Source: Janthinobacterium sp. 344 (GTDB taxonomy: Bacteria > Pseudomonadota > Gammaproteobacteria > Burkholderiales > Burkholderiaceae_D). Taken from it: a DNA stretch of 64,000 nucleotides. Both the position numbers and the translations under genes were made by a program. Where the stretch lies: the NCBI RefSeq assembly GCF_900112025.1, contig NZ_FOKL01000001.1, positions 797,084-861,083 of the forward strand, given 5' to 3'. The notes beneath the pieces were generated by a model, which had not been told where the DNA came from, searched no databases, and worked only from the letters and a program-made list of their open reading frames with translations. Shown in pieces: positions 51,069 through 60,184 of the stretch; position 1 is the first letter of the stretch, and each line of letters begins with the position of its first letter.

Positions 51069-53204
51069 ATGCACCTTCCTGATCTTGCCCACCTGTCCTT
51101 CTGGCGCAGCCAGCGCCTGCCCGTCCTGCTGCAAACGGAAGCGGCCGAATGCGGCCTGGCCTGCCTGTCGATGGTGGCCAGCTACTGGGGCCACCAGACC
51201 GATATTTCCAGCATGCGCCGGCGTTTTTCCGTCTCCCTCAAGGGCGTGACTTTAAAAGGGCTGATGGCGATGGCGCAGGGGCTGGCGCTGCATACGCGGC
51301 CATTAAAGCTCGACATGCAGCATCTGCCCGAGCTGAAGCTGCCCGCCATCCTGCACTGGGACTTGAACCATTTCGTCGTGCTCAAGTCCGTCTCCGGCAG
51401 CCATGTGGTGATCCACGACCCGGCCGTGGGCGAGCGCCGCCTGGCGCTGGCGGAAGTGGCGAAACACTTTACGGGCGTGGCGCTGGAGCTGACGCCCACC
51501 GCCGAGTTCAAGAAGGCCGAAGAAAAGCAGCAGTTTTCCCTGCTGTCGCTGATGGGACGCGTGGTGGGCCTGAAGCGCGGCCTGCTGCAATTGCTGGTGC
51601 TGGGCCTGGCCCTGCAGGTATGCGCGCTGGTGGCGCCGTTCTACATGCAGTGGCTGGTCGACGAGGCGCTGCTGGCCGCCGACCGCGACCTGATCACCGT
51701 GCTCGGTTGCGGCTTCTTGCTGCTGGTGCTGGTGCAGACGGCCATCGGCGCCGTGCGTTCCTGGATCACCACCGTGCTGGCCACGAATTTGAACTTGCAA
51801 TGGCTGGGCAATGCCTTCGCCCACCTTTTAAAGTTGCCGCTGCCGTATTTCGAGAAGCGCCACACGGGTGACATCGTCTCGCGCTTCAACTCCATCCAGA
51901 CCATGCAGCGCAGCCTGACGACGCAATTCGTCGAAGGCGCCATCGATGGCGTGCTGGTGCTGGCCACCCTGGGCATGATGTTGTTCTACAGCCCGCTGCT
52001 GGCGGGCGTGGCCTGCATCGCCGTGCTGCTGTATGTCTTGCTGCGCTGGGCCCTGTTCAAGGCCATGCGCGAAGCGACGGCCGAACAGATCATCCACGCG
52101 GCAAAACAGCAGACGCACTTCCTGGAATCGGTGCGCGGCATCCAGAGCATCCGCCTGTTCGGCCGCGCCGCCGAGCGCCGCGCCAGCTGGACCAATGCGC
52201 TGGCCGACCAGTTCAACGCCGACCTGCGCATCGCGCGCTTGTCAGTGTCGTACCAGACGGCCAATACTTTTCTGTTCAGCGCCGAACGGGTGATCGTCAT
52301 CTGGATGGCGGCGCTGGCCGTGCTGGACAACCGTTTTTCGGTGGGCATGCTGTTTGCCTTCATCAGCTACAAGGACCAGTTCAGCCAGCGCATGGCCAGC
52401 CTGGTCGACAAACTGTTCGAGCTGCGCATGCTGCGCCTGCATGGCGAGCGCGTCGCCGACATTGTCCTGACGGATGCGGAAGAAAACGGCAGCGACGTCG
52501 AGGTGGACATGGACGATATCTCGCCATCGATTGAGATCCGCAACATCACCTTCCGCTATGCCGCCAGCGAACCGAATGTCTTGAGCGGCCTCAATTTGCA
52601 CATTCCCGCTGGCCAGTGCATCGCCGTCACCGGCCCGTCCGGCTGCGGCAAGACGACGCTCATGAAATTGCTATTGGGCTTGCTGGAACCGACGGAAGGC
52701 GAAATCCTCATCGGCGGTATCCAGCTGGGCAGCCTGGGCTTGGCGAACTACCGGCAATTGCTGGGCACGGTCATGCAGGAAGACACCCTGTTTGCCGGCT
52801 CCATCGCCGACAACATCAGCTTTTTTGCCCCCTCCCCCAATTACCAGCAGGTGCAGGCTTGCGCGCACCTGGCGGCCGTGCATGGGGAAATCGCCGCCAT
52901 GCCGATGGCCTTCAACACCCTGGTGGGCGATATCGGCAGCGGCCTGTCCGGCGGCCAAAAACAGCGCATCCTGCTGGCGCGCGCCCTATATAAAAACCCA
53001 AAGCTGCTGGTGCTCGACGAAGCGACCAGCCACCTGGACACGCGCAACGAACAGGCCGTGAACGCGGCGATCCGGAAAATCCAGCTCACGCGCGTGATCG
53101 TTGCGCATCGCCCGGAAACCATCGCCATGGCGCAAAGGGTGGTGATGCTGCAGCAGGGGAAAATCGTGCAGGATGTGATGCAGGAAACGCAGGCAGCCGC
53201 TTAA
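51069..53204 (+). CDS. C39 peptidase-containing ABC exporter (PCAT) for double-glycine peptides
   Basis: 711 residues. The N-terminal C39 cysteine peptidase is complete: Gln22 and Cys28 in QTEAAECGLACL, His101 in HWDLNHFVVL, Asp117 in VIHDPAVG. The six-helix exporter domain (about 165-440) precedes the ATPase with Walker A GPSGCGKTT (near 521), signature LSGGQKQR (near 625), Walker B LLVLDEATS and IVAHRPET. It resembles CvaB/RaxB exporters that cut leaders after Gly-Gly while secreting the peptide. The adjacent seven peptide genes with matching leaders are its evident substrates. It is followed by peptide 7. Confidence 0.95.
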   Translation: MHLPDLAHLSFWRSQRLPVLLQTEAAECGLACLSMVASYWGHQTDISSMRRRFSVSLKGVTLKGLMAMAQGLALHTRPLKLDMQHLPELKLPAILHWDLNHFVVLKSVSGSHVVIHDPAVGERRLALAEVAKHFTGVALELTPTAEFKKAEEKQQFSLLSLMGRVVGLKRGLLQLLVLGLALQVCALVAPFYMQWLVDEALLAADRDLITVLGCGFLLLVLVQTAIGAVRSWITTVLATNLNLQWLGNAFAHLLKLPLPYFEKRHTGDIVSRFNSIQTMQRSLTTQFVEGAIDGVLVLATLGMMLFYSPLLAGVACIAVLLYVLLRWALFKAMREATAEQIIHAAKQQTHFLESVRGIQSIRLFGRAAERRASWTNALADQFNADLRIARLSVSYQTANTFLFSAERVIVIWMAALAVLDNRFSVGMLFAFISYKDQFSQRMASLVDKLFELRMLRLHGERVADIVLTDAEENGSDVEVDMDDISPSIEIRNITFRYAASEPNVLSGLNLHIPAGQCIAVTGPSGCGKTTLMKLLLGLLEPTEGEILIGGIQLGSLGLANYRQLLGTVMQEDTLFAGSIADNISFFAPSPNYQQVQACAHLAAVHGEIAAMPMAFNTLVGDIGSGLSGGQKQRILLARALYKNPKLLVLDEATSHLDTRNEQAVNAAIRKIQLTRVIVAHRPETIAMAQRVVMLQQGKIVQDVMQETQAAA

Positions 53205-53282
53205 CTCTTGGCATGCAGCAAGAATTGTTTTACGATGGATTAGATTTGCAATTTCGCAAGTCTTATTCGTGAGGTGAAAGCT

Positions 53283-53372
53283 ATGCAAGAATTAAACGGC
53301 AGTGAAATCGAGGAAGTCTCTGGCGGGTTGATGCCGGAAAGCTCGGTTGGCGGATCGTCGACTTACGGGTAA
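53283..53372 (+). CDS. Double-glycine leader peptide 7
   Basis: 29 residues: leader MQELNGSEIEEVSGG, then LMPESSVGGSSTYG (Tyr instead of Trp). Ribosome site GAGGTG. It lies 78 bp after the exporter stop. Its core DNA is nearly identical to the tail of the 189-residue protein. Confidence 0.84.
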   Translation: MQELNGSEIEEVSGGLMPESSVGGSSTYG

Positions 53373-53724
53373 TATGACCGTTAAGTAAGAGTATGGCAAT
53401 CGCTTGGGACCAACCACATTCGTCCCCGAGCCTTAATTGACAGTTGTGCCGTAGGATGACCGCCCTGCGGAACACTGAGCTGGCGGAACGTTTAATTGAA
53501 GCTAACTCCGCGTTGCCTGCCACTAGCACACATCCAAGCCGCGCCACCTCCACCGGCGCGGCTTTTTCACATCCGCACGCAATACGCCGCCCCGCCCGCC
53601 GAAAGCGGTAAAATGACGGCCTTAACCCGAGCTGCGCCCACTGGCGCGGCCTGGCACGCACACAGCACCACCCACAGCCCGGCAGGCATGCGTTTCCTGC
53701 CGCCGGACCAACGACAAAGAACAC
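53373..53724. other. 352-bp intergenic region before mutS
   Basis: A terminator lies at 53537-53567. A TAAAAT -10-like hexamer at 53609-53614 could belong to the mutS promoter, but no good -35 is placed before it. A short frame from an ATG at 53614 (55 codons) lacks a ribosome site and is not taken as a gene. Nothing else is recognised. Confidence 0.5.
53537..53567 (+). terminator. Rho-independent terminator at the end of the peptide cassette
   Basis: AGCCGCGCC (53537-53545) and GGCGCGGCT (53555-53563) form a perfect 9-bp stem, followed by five T. Confidence 0.85.
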
Positions 53725-56427
53725 ATGACCACCGTCCCAAAAGAAATCAACGCCGCCGCGGCAAAGAAGAATTCCGCTGAAAAGCTCACACCCATGATGC
53801 AACAATATATGGGCATCAAGGAAAACCACCCGACGATGTTGGTGTTCTACCGCATGGGCGATTTCTATGAGCTGTTTTTCGAGGATGCGGAAAAAGCGTC
53901 GCGCCTGCTGGGCATTACCCTGACGGCGCGCGGCGTGGCCAGTGGCAACCCCATTAAAATGTGCGGCGTGCCGTTCCATTCGCTCGACGGCTACCTGGCC
54001 AAGCTGGTCAAGCTGGGCGAGTCGGTCGCCATCTGCGAGCAGATCGGCGACCCTGCCACCAGCAAGGGTCCCGTCGAGCGCAAGGTCATGCGCGTGGTCA
54101 CGCCCGGCACCCTGACGGATGCGGACTTGCTGCCCGAAAAGGCCGAGCGCCCGCTGCTGGCCATGTGCAGCATCACGCAGCGCAAGACGGTCACCACAGG
54201 CCTGGCCTGGCTGTCGCTGGCCAGCGGCGCCTTGAAACTGATGGAGTTTTCCGGCGACAGCGCCACCGTGGCGACGCGCCTGCAGCAGGAACTCGAGCGC
54301 ATCGTGCCGGCGGAAATCCTCAGCGGCGACAATGGCAGCCTGTTCGACGACTACGCGGGCACGCACATCAACCGCGTGCCGGACTGGCATTTCGACGTGG
54401 TCGGTGGCCACAAGGCCCTGCTGGACCAATTGGGCGTGGCGACCCTGACGGGTTTTGGCGCCGATGGCCTCGGCGCCGCGTTCGGCGCGGCCGGCGCCCT
54501 GCTGCGCTATGCGCAATCGACGCAGGGCCGCGGCTTGCAGCACGTGCGCTCGCTGACAACGGAAACGGAAAGCGAATTCATCGGCCTGGATGCGGCCACG
54601 CGGCGCAACCTGGAGCTGACGGAAACCATCCGCGGCCAGGAATCGCCGACGCTATTTTCCCTGCTGGACCATTGCCGCACCGCCATGGGTTCGCGCATGC
54701 TGCGCCACTGGCTGCACCATGCGCGGCGCGACCAGAACGTGGCCCGCGCGCGCCATGAAGCCATCGCCGCGCTGGCGCAAAGCGAGGCGGCCGGTCCGCT
54801 CGCCGCCACCCTGGCGCAAGTGCCCGACATCGAACGCATCACCACGCGCATCGCGCTGCTGTCGGCCCGTCCGCGCGACCTGGCCGCCCTGCGCGACGGT
54901 TTATTGCAACTGCCGGCCCTGCGCGGCGATGTCGTGCGCTGCTACAGGGGTGAACAATGCGGCCAGGGCGGCGAAAGCGGCTTGCTGGCCGCCATCCACA
55001 CGGCGCTGGCCACGCCGACGGCCTGCCTGGACTTGCTGGTGCGCGCCGTGGCGCAGGAACCGGCCGCCATGGTGCGCGACGGCGGCGTGTTTGCCACCGG
55101 CTTTGACGCGGAACTGGACGAACTGCGGGCCCTGTCGGAAAACGCGGGCCAGTTCCTGCTCGACCTGGAAACGCGCGAACGGGCGCGCACGGGCATCGCC
55201 AACCTGCGCGTCGAATACAACAAGGTGCATGGCTTCTATATTGAAGTCACGCACGGCCAGACGGACAAGGTGCCGGACGACTACCGCCGCCGCCAGACTC
55301 TGAAAAACGCCGAACGCTACATCACGCCGGAACTCAAAGTGTTCGAAGACAAGGCCCTGTCGGCGCAAGACAAGGCCCTGGTGCGCGAAAAGCTGCTGTA
55401 CGACCTGCTGCTGGCCGAGCTGGCGCCGCACATCGGCACCTTGCAGACCATCTCGCAGGGCCTGGCCCAGCTCGATACCCTGAATGCGCTGACGGAACAC
55501 GCGCAGCAGCACAACTGGACCGCGCCGCAACTGGTCGACGAGCCGTGCATCAACATCGTCGAAGGCCGCCACCCGGTGGTGGAAAAACAGATCGAGCGCT
55601 TCATCGCCAACGATTGCCGCCTCGTCAACGAACGTCGCCTGCTGCTGATTACCGGCCCGAACATGGGCGGTAAATCGACCTTCATGCGCCAGGTGGCATT
55701 GATTACCCTGCTGGCTTACGTGGGCAGCTACGTGCCGGCCGCGTCCGCCACCATCGGCCCCATCGACCGCATCTTCACGCGCATCGGCGCCACCGACGAC
55801 CTGGCGGGCGGACGCTCGACCTTCATGGTGGAAATGACGGAGTCGGCGGCGATTCTGAACGGCGCCACCGAGCACTCGTTGGTGCTGATGGATGAAGTGG
55901 GCCGCGGCACGTCCACCTTCGACGGCCTGGCCCTGGCCTGGGCCATCGCGCGCCATCTGATCGACAGCAGCCGCAGTTTCACCCTGTTCGCCACGCACTA
56001 TTTTGAGCTGACGCAATTGCCGGACAGCCACCCGAGCGCGGCCAACGTGCATTTGTCCGCCGTCGAGCACAAGGACAGCATCGTCTTCCTGCACGCCGTG
56101 CAGGCCGGTCCCGCCTCGCAAAGCTACGGCTTGCAGGTGGCGCAGCTGGCCGGCGTGCCGCAGCCCGTGATCAAGGCGGCACGCAAGCACCTGGCGCGCC
56201 TGGAAGCGCAGGCGCTCGACGCCACGCCGCAGCGCGACCTGTTTGCCGCGCCGTCCAGCGATCCGTATGCGCAGGAGGACGAAGAGGAAGCGGCGGCGCC
56301 GCTGGCCGCGCTGAACGCGGCGCAGCAAGCCTTGCTCGACGCGATCGCCGACCTCGACCCCGATGCGCTGACACCACGCGATGCGCTGGAACAGCTGTAT
56401 CAGCTGAAACGGCTGGCTGCCGCATGA
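53725..56427 (+). CDS. mutS: DNA mismatch repair protein MutS
   Basis: 900 residues (E. coli 853). The mismatch-binding domain carries the Phe-x-Glu-type motif in [15 protein letters not shown]. The connector, lever and clamp domains follow. The ATPase has Walker [23 protein letters not shown] and Walker [14 protein letters not shown]. The helix-turn-helix end is present, and an acidic Glu/Asp stretch near residue 850 is a lineage feature. It recognises base mismatches and recruits MutL. The stop overlaps the next ATG (ATGA). Confidence 0.97.
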   Translation: MTTVPKEINAAAAKKNSAEKLTPMMQQYMGIKENHPTMLVFYRMGDFYELFFEDAEKASRLLGITLTARGVASGNPIKMCGVPFHSLDGYLAKLVKLGESVAICEQIGDPATSKGPVERKVMRVVTPGTLTDADLLPEKAERPLLAMCSITQRKTVTTGLAWLSLASGALKLMEFSGDSATVATRLQQELERIVPAEILSGDNGSLFDDYAGTHINRVPDWHFDVVGGHKALLDQLGVATLTGFGADGLGAAFGAAGALLRYAQSTQGRGLQHVRSLTTETESEFIGLDAATRRNLELTETIRGQESPTLFSLLDHCRTAMGSRMLRHWLHHARRDQNVARARHEAIAALAQSEAAGPLAATLAQVPDIERITTRIALLSARPRDLAALRDGLLQLPALRGDVVRCYRGEQCGQGGESGLLAAIHTALATPTACLDLLVRAVAQEPAAMVRDGGVFATGFDAELDELRALSENAGQFLLDLETRERARTGIANLRVEYNKVHGFYIEVTHGQTDKVPDDYRRRQTLKNAERYITPELKVFEDKALSAQDKALVREKLLYDLLLAELAPHIGTLQTISQGLAQLDTLNALTEHAQQHNWTAPQLVDEPCINIVEGRHPVVEKQIERFIANDCRLVNERRLLLITGPNMGGKSTFMRQVALITLLAYVGSYVPAASATIGPIDRIFTRIGATDDLAGGRSTFMVEMTESAAILNGATEHSLVLMDEVGRGTSTFDGLALAWAIARHLIDSSRSFTLFATHYFELTQLPDSHPSAANVHLSAVEHKDSIVFLHAVQAGPASQSYGLQVAQLAGVPQPVIKAARKHLARLEAQALDATPQRDLFAAPSSDPYAQEDEEEAAAPLAALNAAQQALLDAIADLDPDALTPRDALEQLYQLKRLAAA

Positions 56428-57455
56428 TGACACGGCGCAGTACCCTGCGCCTGCTGGTGGCCGGCCTGCTGGCCGCCAGCCTGCAGTGCCAGACCGCGCT
56501 GGCCGTGCCGAACGACCAGGCCGGCTTCGAATTTGCCGTGCTGGGCCACTCCTTCAAGGCGGGCCCCGATGATGCGCCATTGAAAAAATCGATCGCCGAG
56601 ACCAGCGCTTTCAATGCTGCCTTTGTCGTGGCGACGGGGATCAAGGCCGCCAGCGAATCGTGCAGCGACAAGCTGTATAGCCAGCGCAAGGATTTGCTGG
56701 ACGCCAGCGGCCCGCCGCTGATCGTCTCGCTGTCGGCCAGCGACTGGGCGTACTGCCGCAATTCGCGCGGCAGGGTCAACGCCATCGAGCGCCTGAACCG
56801 CTTGCGCGACGTGTATTTCGCCGATGACCAGAGCCTGGGCCAGCGCAAGCTGACCTTGTCGCGATTGTCATCGACGGCAAAATTCCGCAGCTATGCGGAA
56901 AACTCCCACTGGGAATACGGCGGCGTGCTGTTTGCCACCGTCAACCTGCCCGCCAACAATAACCATTTCTTGCCGGAAGCGGGCCGCAACAGCGAGTTCG
57001 AAGACCGCCTGGTGGCCAACCGTTCCTGGCTGCAGCGCCTGTTCGCCATGGCGCAGCGCAAGAAGCTCGACGGCATCGTGCTGTTTTCCGATGGCGACGT
57101 GGGCGTGCTGGATGAAGAAGACCATTCGCTGCTGCCCAACTTCAGTTCCAGTTCGAAACAGGATGGCTTTGCCGGGCCGCGCAAGCAGATCCGTACCCTG
57201 GCGAAGAAATTCACTGGCAAGGTCTTGCTGGTCGATACAGGAAGAACGGGAGAGGAAGGCAAGGGCAAGAAAGCCGCCGCCGGGAGCGAGGGACCGAAAA
57301 TCCGCTGGAAAGGCAACCTGGGCCACGTCAGCATCGACAGCGACTGGGCTGCCATCGCCGTACGGCCAGGCAAGACCCCCTTGTTTGAGGTACGTCAACG
57401 GGCCGTCAGGCCATCGGCGCAGGCGCGCGCCAAAACGTCCACCGTGCGCCGCTAG
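56424..57455 (+). CDS. Secreted protein of unknown function coupled to mutS
   Basis: 343 residues. A signal peptide ([20 protein letters not shown]) is followed by a mature part with alternating strands. Segments such as [36 protein letters not shown] and [15 protein letters not shown] faintly resemble metallophosphoesterase-like proteins, but no complete metal-binding motif set is visible. The tail is very basic. The ATGA overlap with mutS implies translational coupling, though a secreted protein has no obvious link to repair. It is closed by a strong terminator. Confidence 0.82.
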   Translation: MMTRRSTLRLLVAGLLAASLQCQTALAVPNDQAGFEFAVLGHSFKAGPDDAPLKKSIAETSAFNAAFVVATGIKAASESCSDKLYSQRKDLLDASGPPLIVSLSASDWAYCRNSRGRVNAIERLNRLRDVYFADDQSLGQRKLTLSRLSSTAKFRSYAENSHWEYGGVLFATVNLPANNNHFLPEAGRNSEFEDRLVANRSWLQRLFAMAQRKKLDGIVLFSDGDVGVLDEEDHSLLPNFSSSSKQDGFAGPRKQIRTLAKKFTGKVLLVDTGRTGEEGKGKKAAAGSEGPKIRWKGNLGHVSIDSDWAAIAVRPGKTPLFEVRQRAVRPSAQARAKTSTVRR

Positions 57456-57464
57456 CGCATAAGC

Positions 57465-57493
57465 AAACAGGCCGGCAATAGCCGGCCTGTTTT
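57465..57493. terminator. Rho-independent terminator
   Basis: AAACAGGCCGGC and GCCGGCCTGTTT form a perfect 12-bp stem with an AATA loop and a T run. It lies 10 bp after the secreted-protein stop. Confidence 0.88.
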
Positions 57494-57639
57494 GATCTGA
57501 CAGACGTCACGACGCCTGGCAAAACCGTCGCGAGCGGCAGTGATGTGTGGCCGAGCAGCGCAACCGCACCCGGTACAGGCGCCGAGCCGGTGAGCGTCGC
57601 CGGCCGCGCCCCGCAGCGCGCAGCAGGTTTGGTCAGGTA

Positions 57640-58185
57640 TTAATGAATCGGGTGGGTACGGAAGTGGTCGCCCTCTTCGCCTTCATCATCTTCATCGCCA
57701 TGGTCATGGCCATGCGCGCCATGCACGTGGCCATGGGCGATTTCTTCGTCGGTGGCTGCGCGCACGTCAGCGACGGTCAGCGAGAAGCGCAGCGCGATGC
57801 CGGCCAGTGGATGGTTGCCGTCCAGTACGACTTTGTCGTCGGCGATATCGGTGACGGTGAAGATCATCGCTTCCTCGTCCGGCGAATCGCTTTCCGGCAT
57901 GCCTTCGAACTGCATGCCCACTTCCAGCGGCTCGGGCAGGCGGTTGCGCGGCTCGACCTTGACCAGGGCGGGATCGTATTCACCGAAAGCATCATCCGGT
58001 TCGATCTGGATCGTGTTGGAATAGCCAACTTCCTTGCCGTCGAGCTCTTCTTCGATCTTTGGCAGGGTGTTTTCATAATCACCGTGCAGGTAAACCATCG
58101 GCTGGCGGCCATCTTCGATCAGATTGTCTTGCGCGTCTGACAGTTTGTAGTTGACAGTCACGACCGTATTCTTGGCAATCTTCAT
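57640..58185 (-). CDS. slyD: SlyD-type FKBP peptidyl-prolyl isomerase / metallochaperone
   Basis: 181 residues from the ATG at 58185 (AAGGAAG upstream). The FKBP core (VVTVNYKLSDAQDNLIEDG, VYLHGDYENTLPKIEEELDG, PEDAFGEYDP-like IEPDDAFGEYDP) is interrupted by the insert-in-flap domain typical of SlyD (residues about 70-125). The His-rich tail (HGHVHGAHGHDHG) can bind nickel or other metals. The enzyme speeds proline isomerisation and may help metal supply. It is divergent from roxA by 93 bp. Confidence 0.9.
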   Translation of the reverse strand: MKIAKNTVVTVNYKLSDAQDNLIEDGRQPMVYLHGDYENTLPKIEEELDGKEVGYSNTIQIEPDDAFGEYDPALVKVEPRNRLPEPLEVGMQFEGMPESDSPDEEAMIFTVTDIADDKVVLDGNHPLAGIALRFSLTVADVRAATDEEIAHGHVHGAHGHDHGDEDDEGEEGDHFRTHPIH

Positions 58186-58278
58186 TATGCTTCCTTTCAT
58201 TGTATAAGCTGGCAAATTATACCTTCACGCCGCCAACGGCAGGCGCATTCCTGCATTTCCGGTTGTTATAATGGGCGC

Positions 58279-59400
58279 ATGAAAACATTAACTCTCCTCG
58301 GCGATATCACGCCAGCGCAATTCCTGCGCGACTATTGGCACAAAAAACCCCTGCTGATCCGCCAGGCCGTGCCCGGTTTCAAGGCCCTGTTCGATTTCAA
58401 GGCCCTGGCCGAGCTGGCCAAGCTGGACCACGTTGAATCGCGCCTCGTCAGCCATGCCGATGGCCACTGGAACATGCAGCAAGGTCCATTGACCAGCCTG
58501 CCCTCCCCGAAACAGAAGGAATGGACCCTGCTGGTGCAGGGCGCCAACCTGCACAGCGCCAAGGCCGATGAACTGCTGCGCCAGTTCCGCTTCCTGCCGG
58601 ACGCCCGCCTGGACGACCTGATGGTCAGCTTCGCCACCGACGGCGGCGGCGTGGGCCCGCATTTCGATTCCTATGACGTGTTCCTGCTGCAAGGCCAGGG
58701 CAAGCGCCACTGGCGCATCGGCGCGCAGAAGGACCTGAGCCTGATCGACGGCTTGCCGCTGAAAATCCTCAGCAACTTCACGCCGGACGAAGAATTCACG
58801 CTGGAACCGGGCGACATGCTGTACCTGCCGCCCCACTATGCGCACGACGGCGTGGCCATCGGCGACTGCCAGACGTATTCGATCGGTTTCCGTTCGCCAT
58901 CGTTCCAGGAGCTGGGCGAAGCCTTTTTGCAATTCATGGCCGATTCGATCGACTTGCCGGGCATTTACAGCGATCCTGACTTGAAAGCCTCCGCCAAGCC
59001 AGCCGAGATTCCCCGTGAAATGCTCAGCACCATCACGGAAGAGCTGAACAAGGTGCGCTTCACGGAAGAAGACGTCACCATTTTCCTGGGCGAACATCTG
59101 TCGGAACCAAAACACAATGTGTTCTTTACGCCACTGTCGAAGCCCTTGACGGTGGGCCGTTTCACGGACGCCGCACAGAAGAAGGGTGTTGTGTTGTCGC
59201 GCAAGACGCTGATGCTGTATCGTGGCAAGAATGTCTTCATCAATGGCGAGTCGTTTGCCATTGGCAGGGCCGACAAAGCGGCCCTGGAAACCCTGGCCAA
59301 CGAACGCGCGCTCGACGGCGCCGCCGTGGCCAAGGCGTCCGATGACGTGATGGATGCGTTATATACGTGGTATCAGGATGGCTGGATCGAACTGGCCTGA
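58279..59400 (+). CDS. roxA: Ribosomal protein L16 arginine hydroxylase (JmjC/cupin oxygenase)
   Basis: 373 residues. The cupin-4/JmjC domain shows the iron ligands in PHFDSYDVFL (His-x-Asp) and LPPHYAHDGVA. The opening FLRDYWHKKPLLIRQA is typical of the RoxA/YcfD family. A winged-helix C-terminal region follows. The family hydroxylates an arginine of ribosomal protein L16 using 2-oxoglutarate, Fe(II) and oxygen. It is a single-gene unit. Confidence 0.93.
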   Translation: MKTLTLLGDITPAQFLRDYWHKKPLLIRQAVPGFKALFDFKALAELAKLDHVESRLVSHADGHWNMQQGPLTSLPSPKQKEWTLLVQGANLHSAKADELLRQFRFLPDARLDDLMVSFATDGGGVGPHFDSYDVFLLQGQGKRHWRIGAQKDLSLIDGLPLKILSNFTPDEEFTLEPGDMLYLPPHYAHDGVAIGDCQTYSIGFRSPSFQELGEAFLQFMADSIDLPGIYSDPDLKASAKPAEIPREMLSTITEELNKVRFTEEDVTIFLGEHLSEPKHNVFFTPLSKPLTVGRFTDAAQKKGVVLSRKTLMLYRGKNVFINGESFAIGRADKAALETLANERALDGAAVAKASDDVMDALYTWYQDGWIELA

Positions 59401-59586
59401 GTGAGCGTCGCCTGGGCGTAGTGGTATTACGGCAGCAGACATAAGGGCTTCTGCGCTGGCGCAATAAAACATATTATATTTATATCGTTTTGTCGCGCTT
59501 TCGCAAAACACTTACACTTGCTTGCAATTTGCCTCGGCAATTATTGCGATATCACAAAATAGTTGCGTTTTTGCCTCTTGCTCCTA

Positions 59587-59613
59587 TTGCGACGCACCAA
59601 AAATCGCTATAAT
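59587..59613 (+). promoter_or_regulatory. Putative sigma-70 promoter
   Basis: A perfect -10 TATAAT (59608-59613) is preceded by TTGCGA (59587-59592) with a short 15-bp spacer. It probably drives the small lipoprotein gene, about 140 bp downstream. Confidence 0.6.
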
Positions 59614-59685
59614 ATTCGGTTAGGAAGTTTCCGTTGTCTGGCAGGCACCACCTGGTACGAAAAGCCTTCGAAGACGACCTAACGA

Positions 59686-59713
59686 GCGATAATTACCGGT
59701 AATTATTCATCGC
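59686..59713 (+). promoter_or_regulatory. Perfect palindrome in the leader of the lipoprotein gene
   Basis: ATAATTACC/GGTAATTAT (59689-59706) is an 18-bp perfect palindrome, extended by GCG and CGC on either side of a short bulge. In RNA it can form a hairpin about 40 nt before the start codon; in DNA it could be an operator. Confidence 0.6.
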
Positions 59714-59754
59714 AACAATGTTGATTTATTTTTTGAAATAATTAAGGAAAACAA

Positions 59755-60009
59755 ATGAAAAAATCCCTGCTGATCGCCTCCCTGATGGTTGTTGCTCTGG
59801 CTGCTTGCAGCAAAAAAGAAGAAGCTCCTGCACCAGCACCAGTAGTTGAAACCCCAGCACCAGCACCAGCAGTTGAAGCTGCTCCAGCTGCTGCTGCTGA
59901 CGCTGCTGCTTCGGCCGCTACCGACGCTGCTGCTGCTGCTTCGAGCGCTGCTTCGGCCGCTTCGGACGCTGCTGCTGCCGCTTCGGCTGCTGCATCGGCT
60001 GCTAAGTAA
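59755..60009 (+). CDS. Small Ala-rich lipoprotein
   Basis: 84 residues. A lipoprotein signal with lipobox LAAC (Cys18) is followed by KKEE, a Pro/Ala/Val segment and a long Ala/Ser/Asp helix-forming tail. The heptad-like AADAAA and AASSAASAAS spacing suggests a coiled coil similar in style to Lpp-type lipoproteins. It is encoded with many GCT codons, unlike the GCC/GCG bias around it, which is a sign of high expression or recent repeat expansion. The ribosome site is AAGGA. It is closed by a terminator with a UUCG loop. Confidence 0.85.
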   Translation: MKKSLLIASLMVVALAACSKKEEAPAPAPVVETPAPAPAVEAAPAAAADAAASAATDAAAAASSAASAASDAAAAASAAASAAK

Positions 60010-60030
60010 TTTAGCACCCCGCAGGAAAGA

Positions 60031-60056
60031 AAGCCGGCCTTCGGGCCGGCTTTTTT
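60031..60056 (+). terminator. Rho-independent terminator with UUCG tetraloop
   Basis: AAGCCGGCC (60031-60039) and GGCCGGCTT (60044-60052) enclose TTCG, followed by TTTT. Confidence 0.9.
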
Positions 60057-60104
60057 GCGTCCAGCGCCAGATCCGCAGGATAAGCCGGTGGATGCCGCAG
60101 GAAT

Positions 60105-60143
60105 AAAAAAAGGCTGAGCCGGTTTCCCGGGCCAGCCTTTTTT
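60105..60143. terminator. Bidirectional terminator between lipoprotein and bamC
   Basis: AAAAAAGGCTG (60106-60116) pairs with CAGCCTTTTTT (60133-60143). An inner CCGG/CCGG contact lies in the loop. It serves the convergent bamC transcript. Confidence 0.8.
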
Positions 60144-60184
60144 ATGATGGGTGACAGCTTTTGATAGCCGCCACTCAGCAAACC

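Larger units (their letters stand above)
59401..59754. other. 354-bp AT-rich intergenic region upstream of the Ala-rich lipoprotein
   Basis: No gene is seen. GC content is clearly lower than in neighbouring DNA. A promoter lies near 59587-59613 and would give a leader of roughly 130-140 nt with inverted repeats. The part from 59401 to 59580 holds no recognised feature. Confidence 0.6.

Noticed and set aside
53614-53780. Short frame upstream of mutS
   Set aside because: No ribosome site, runs into the mutS coding region in another frame, arginine-rich nonsense composition.
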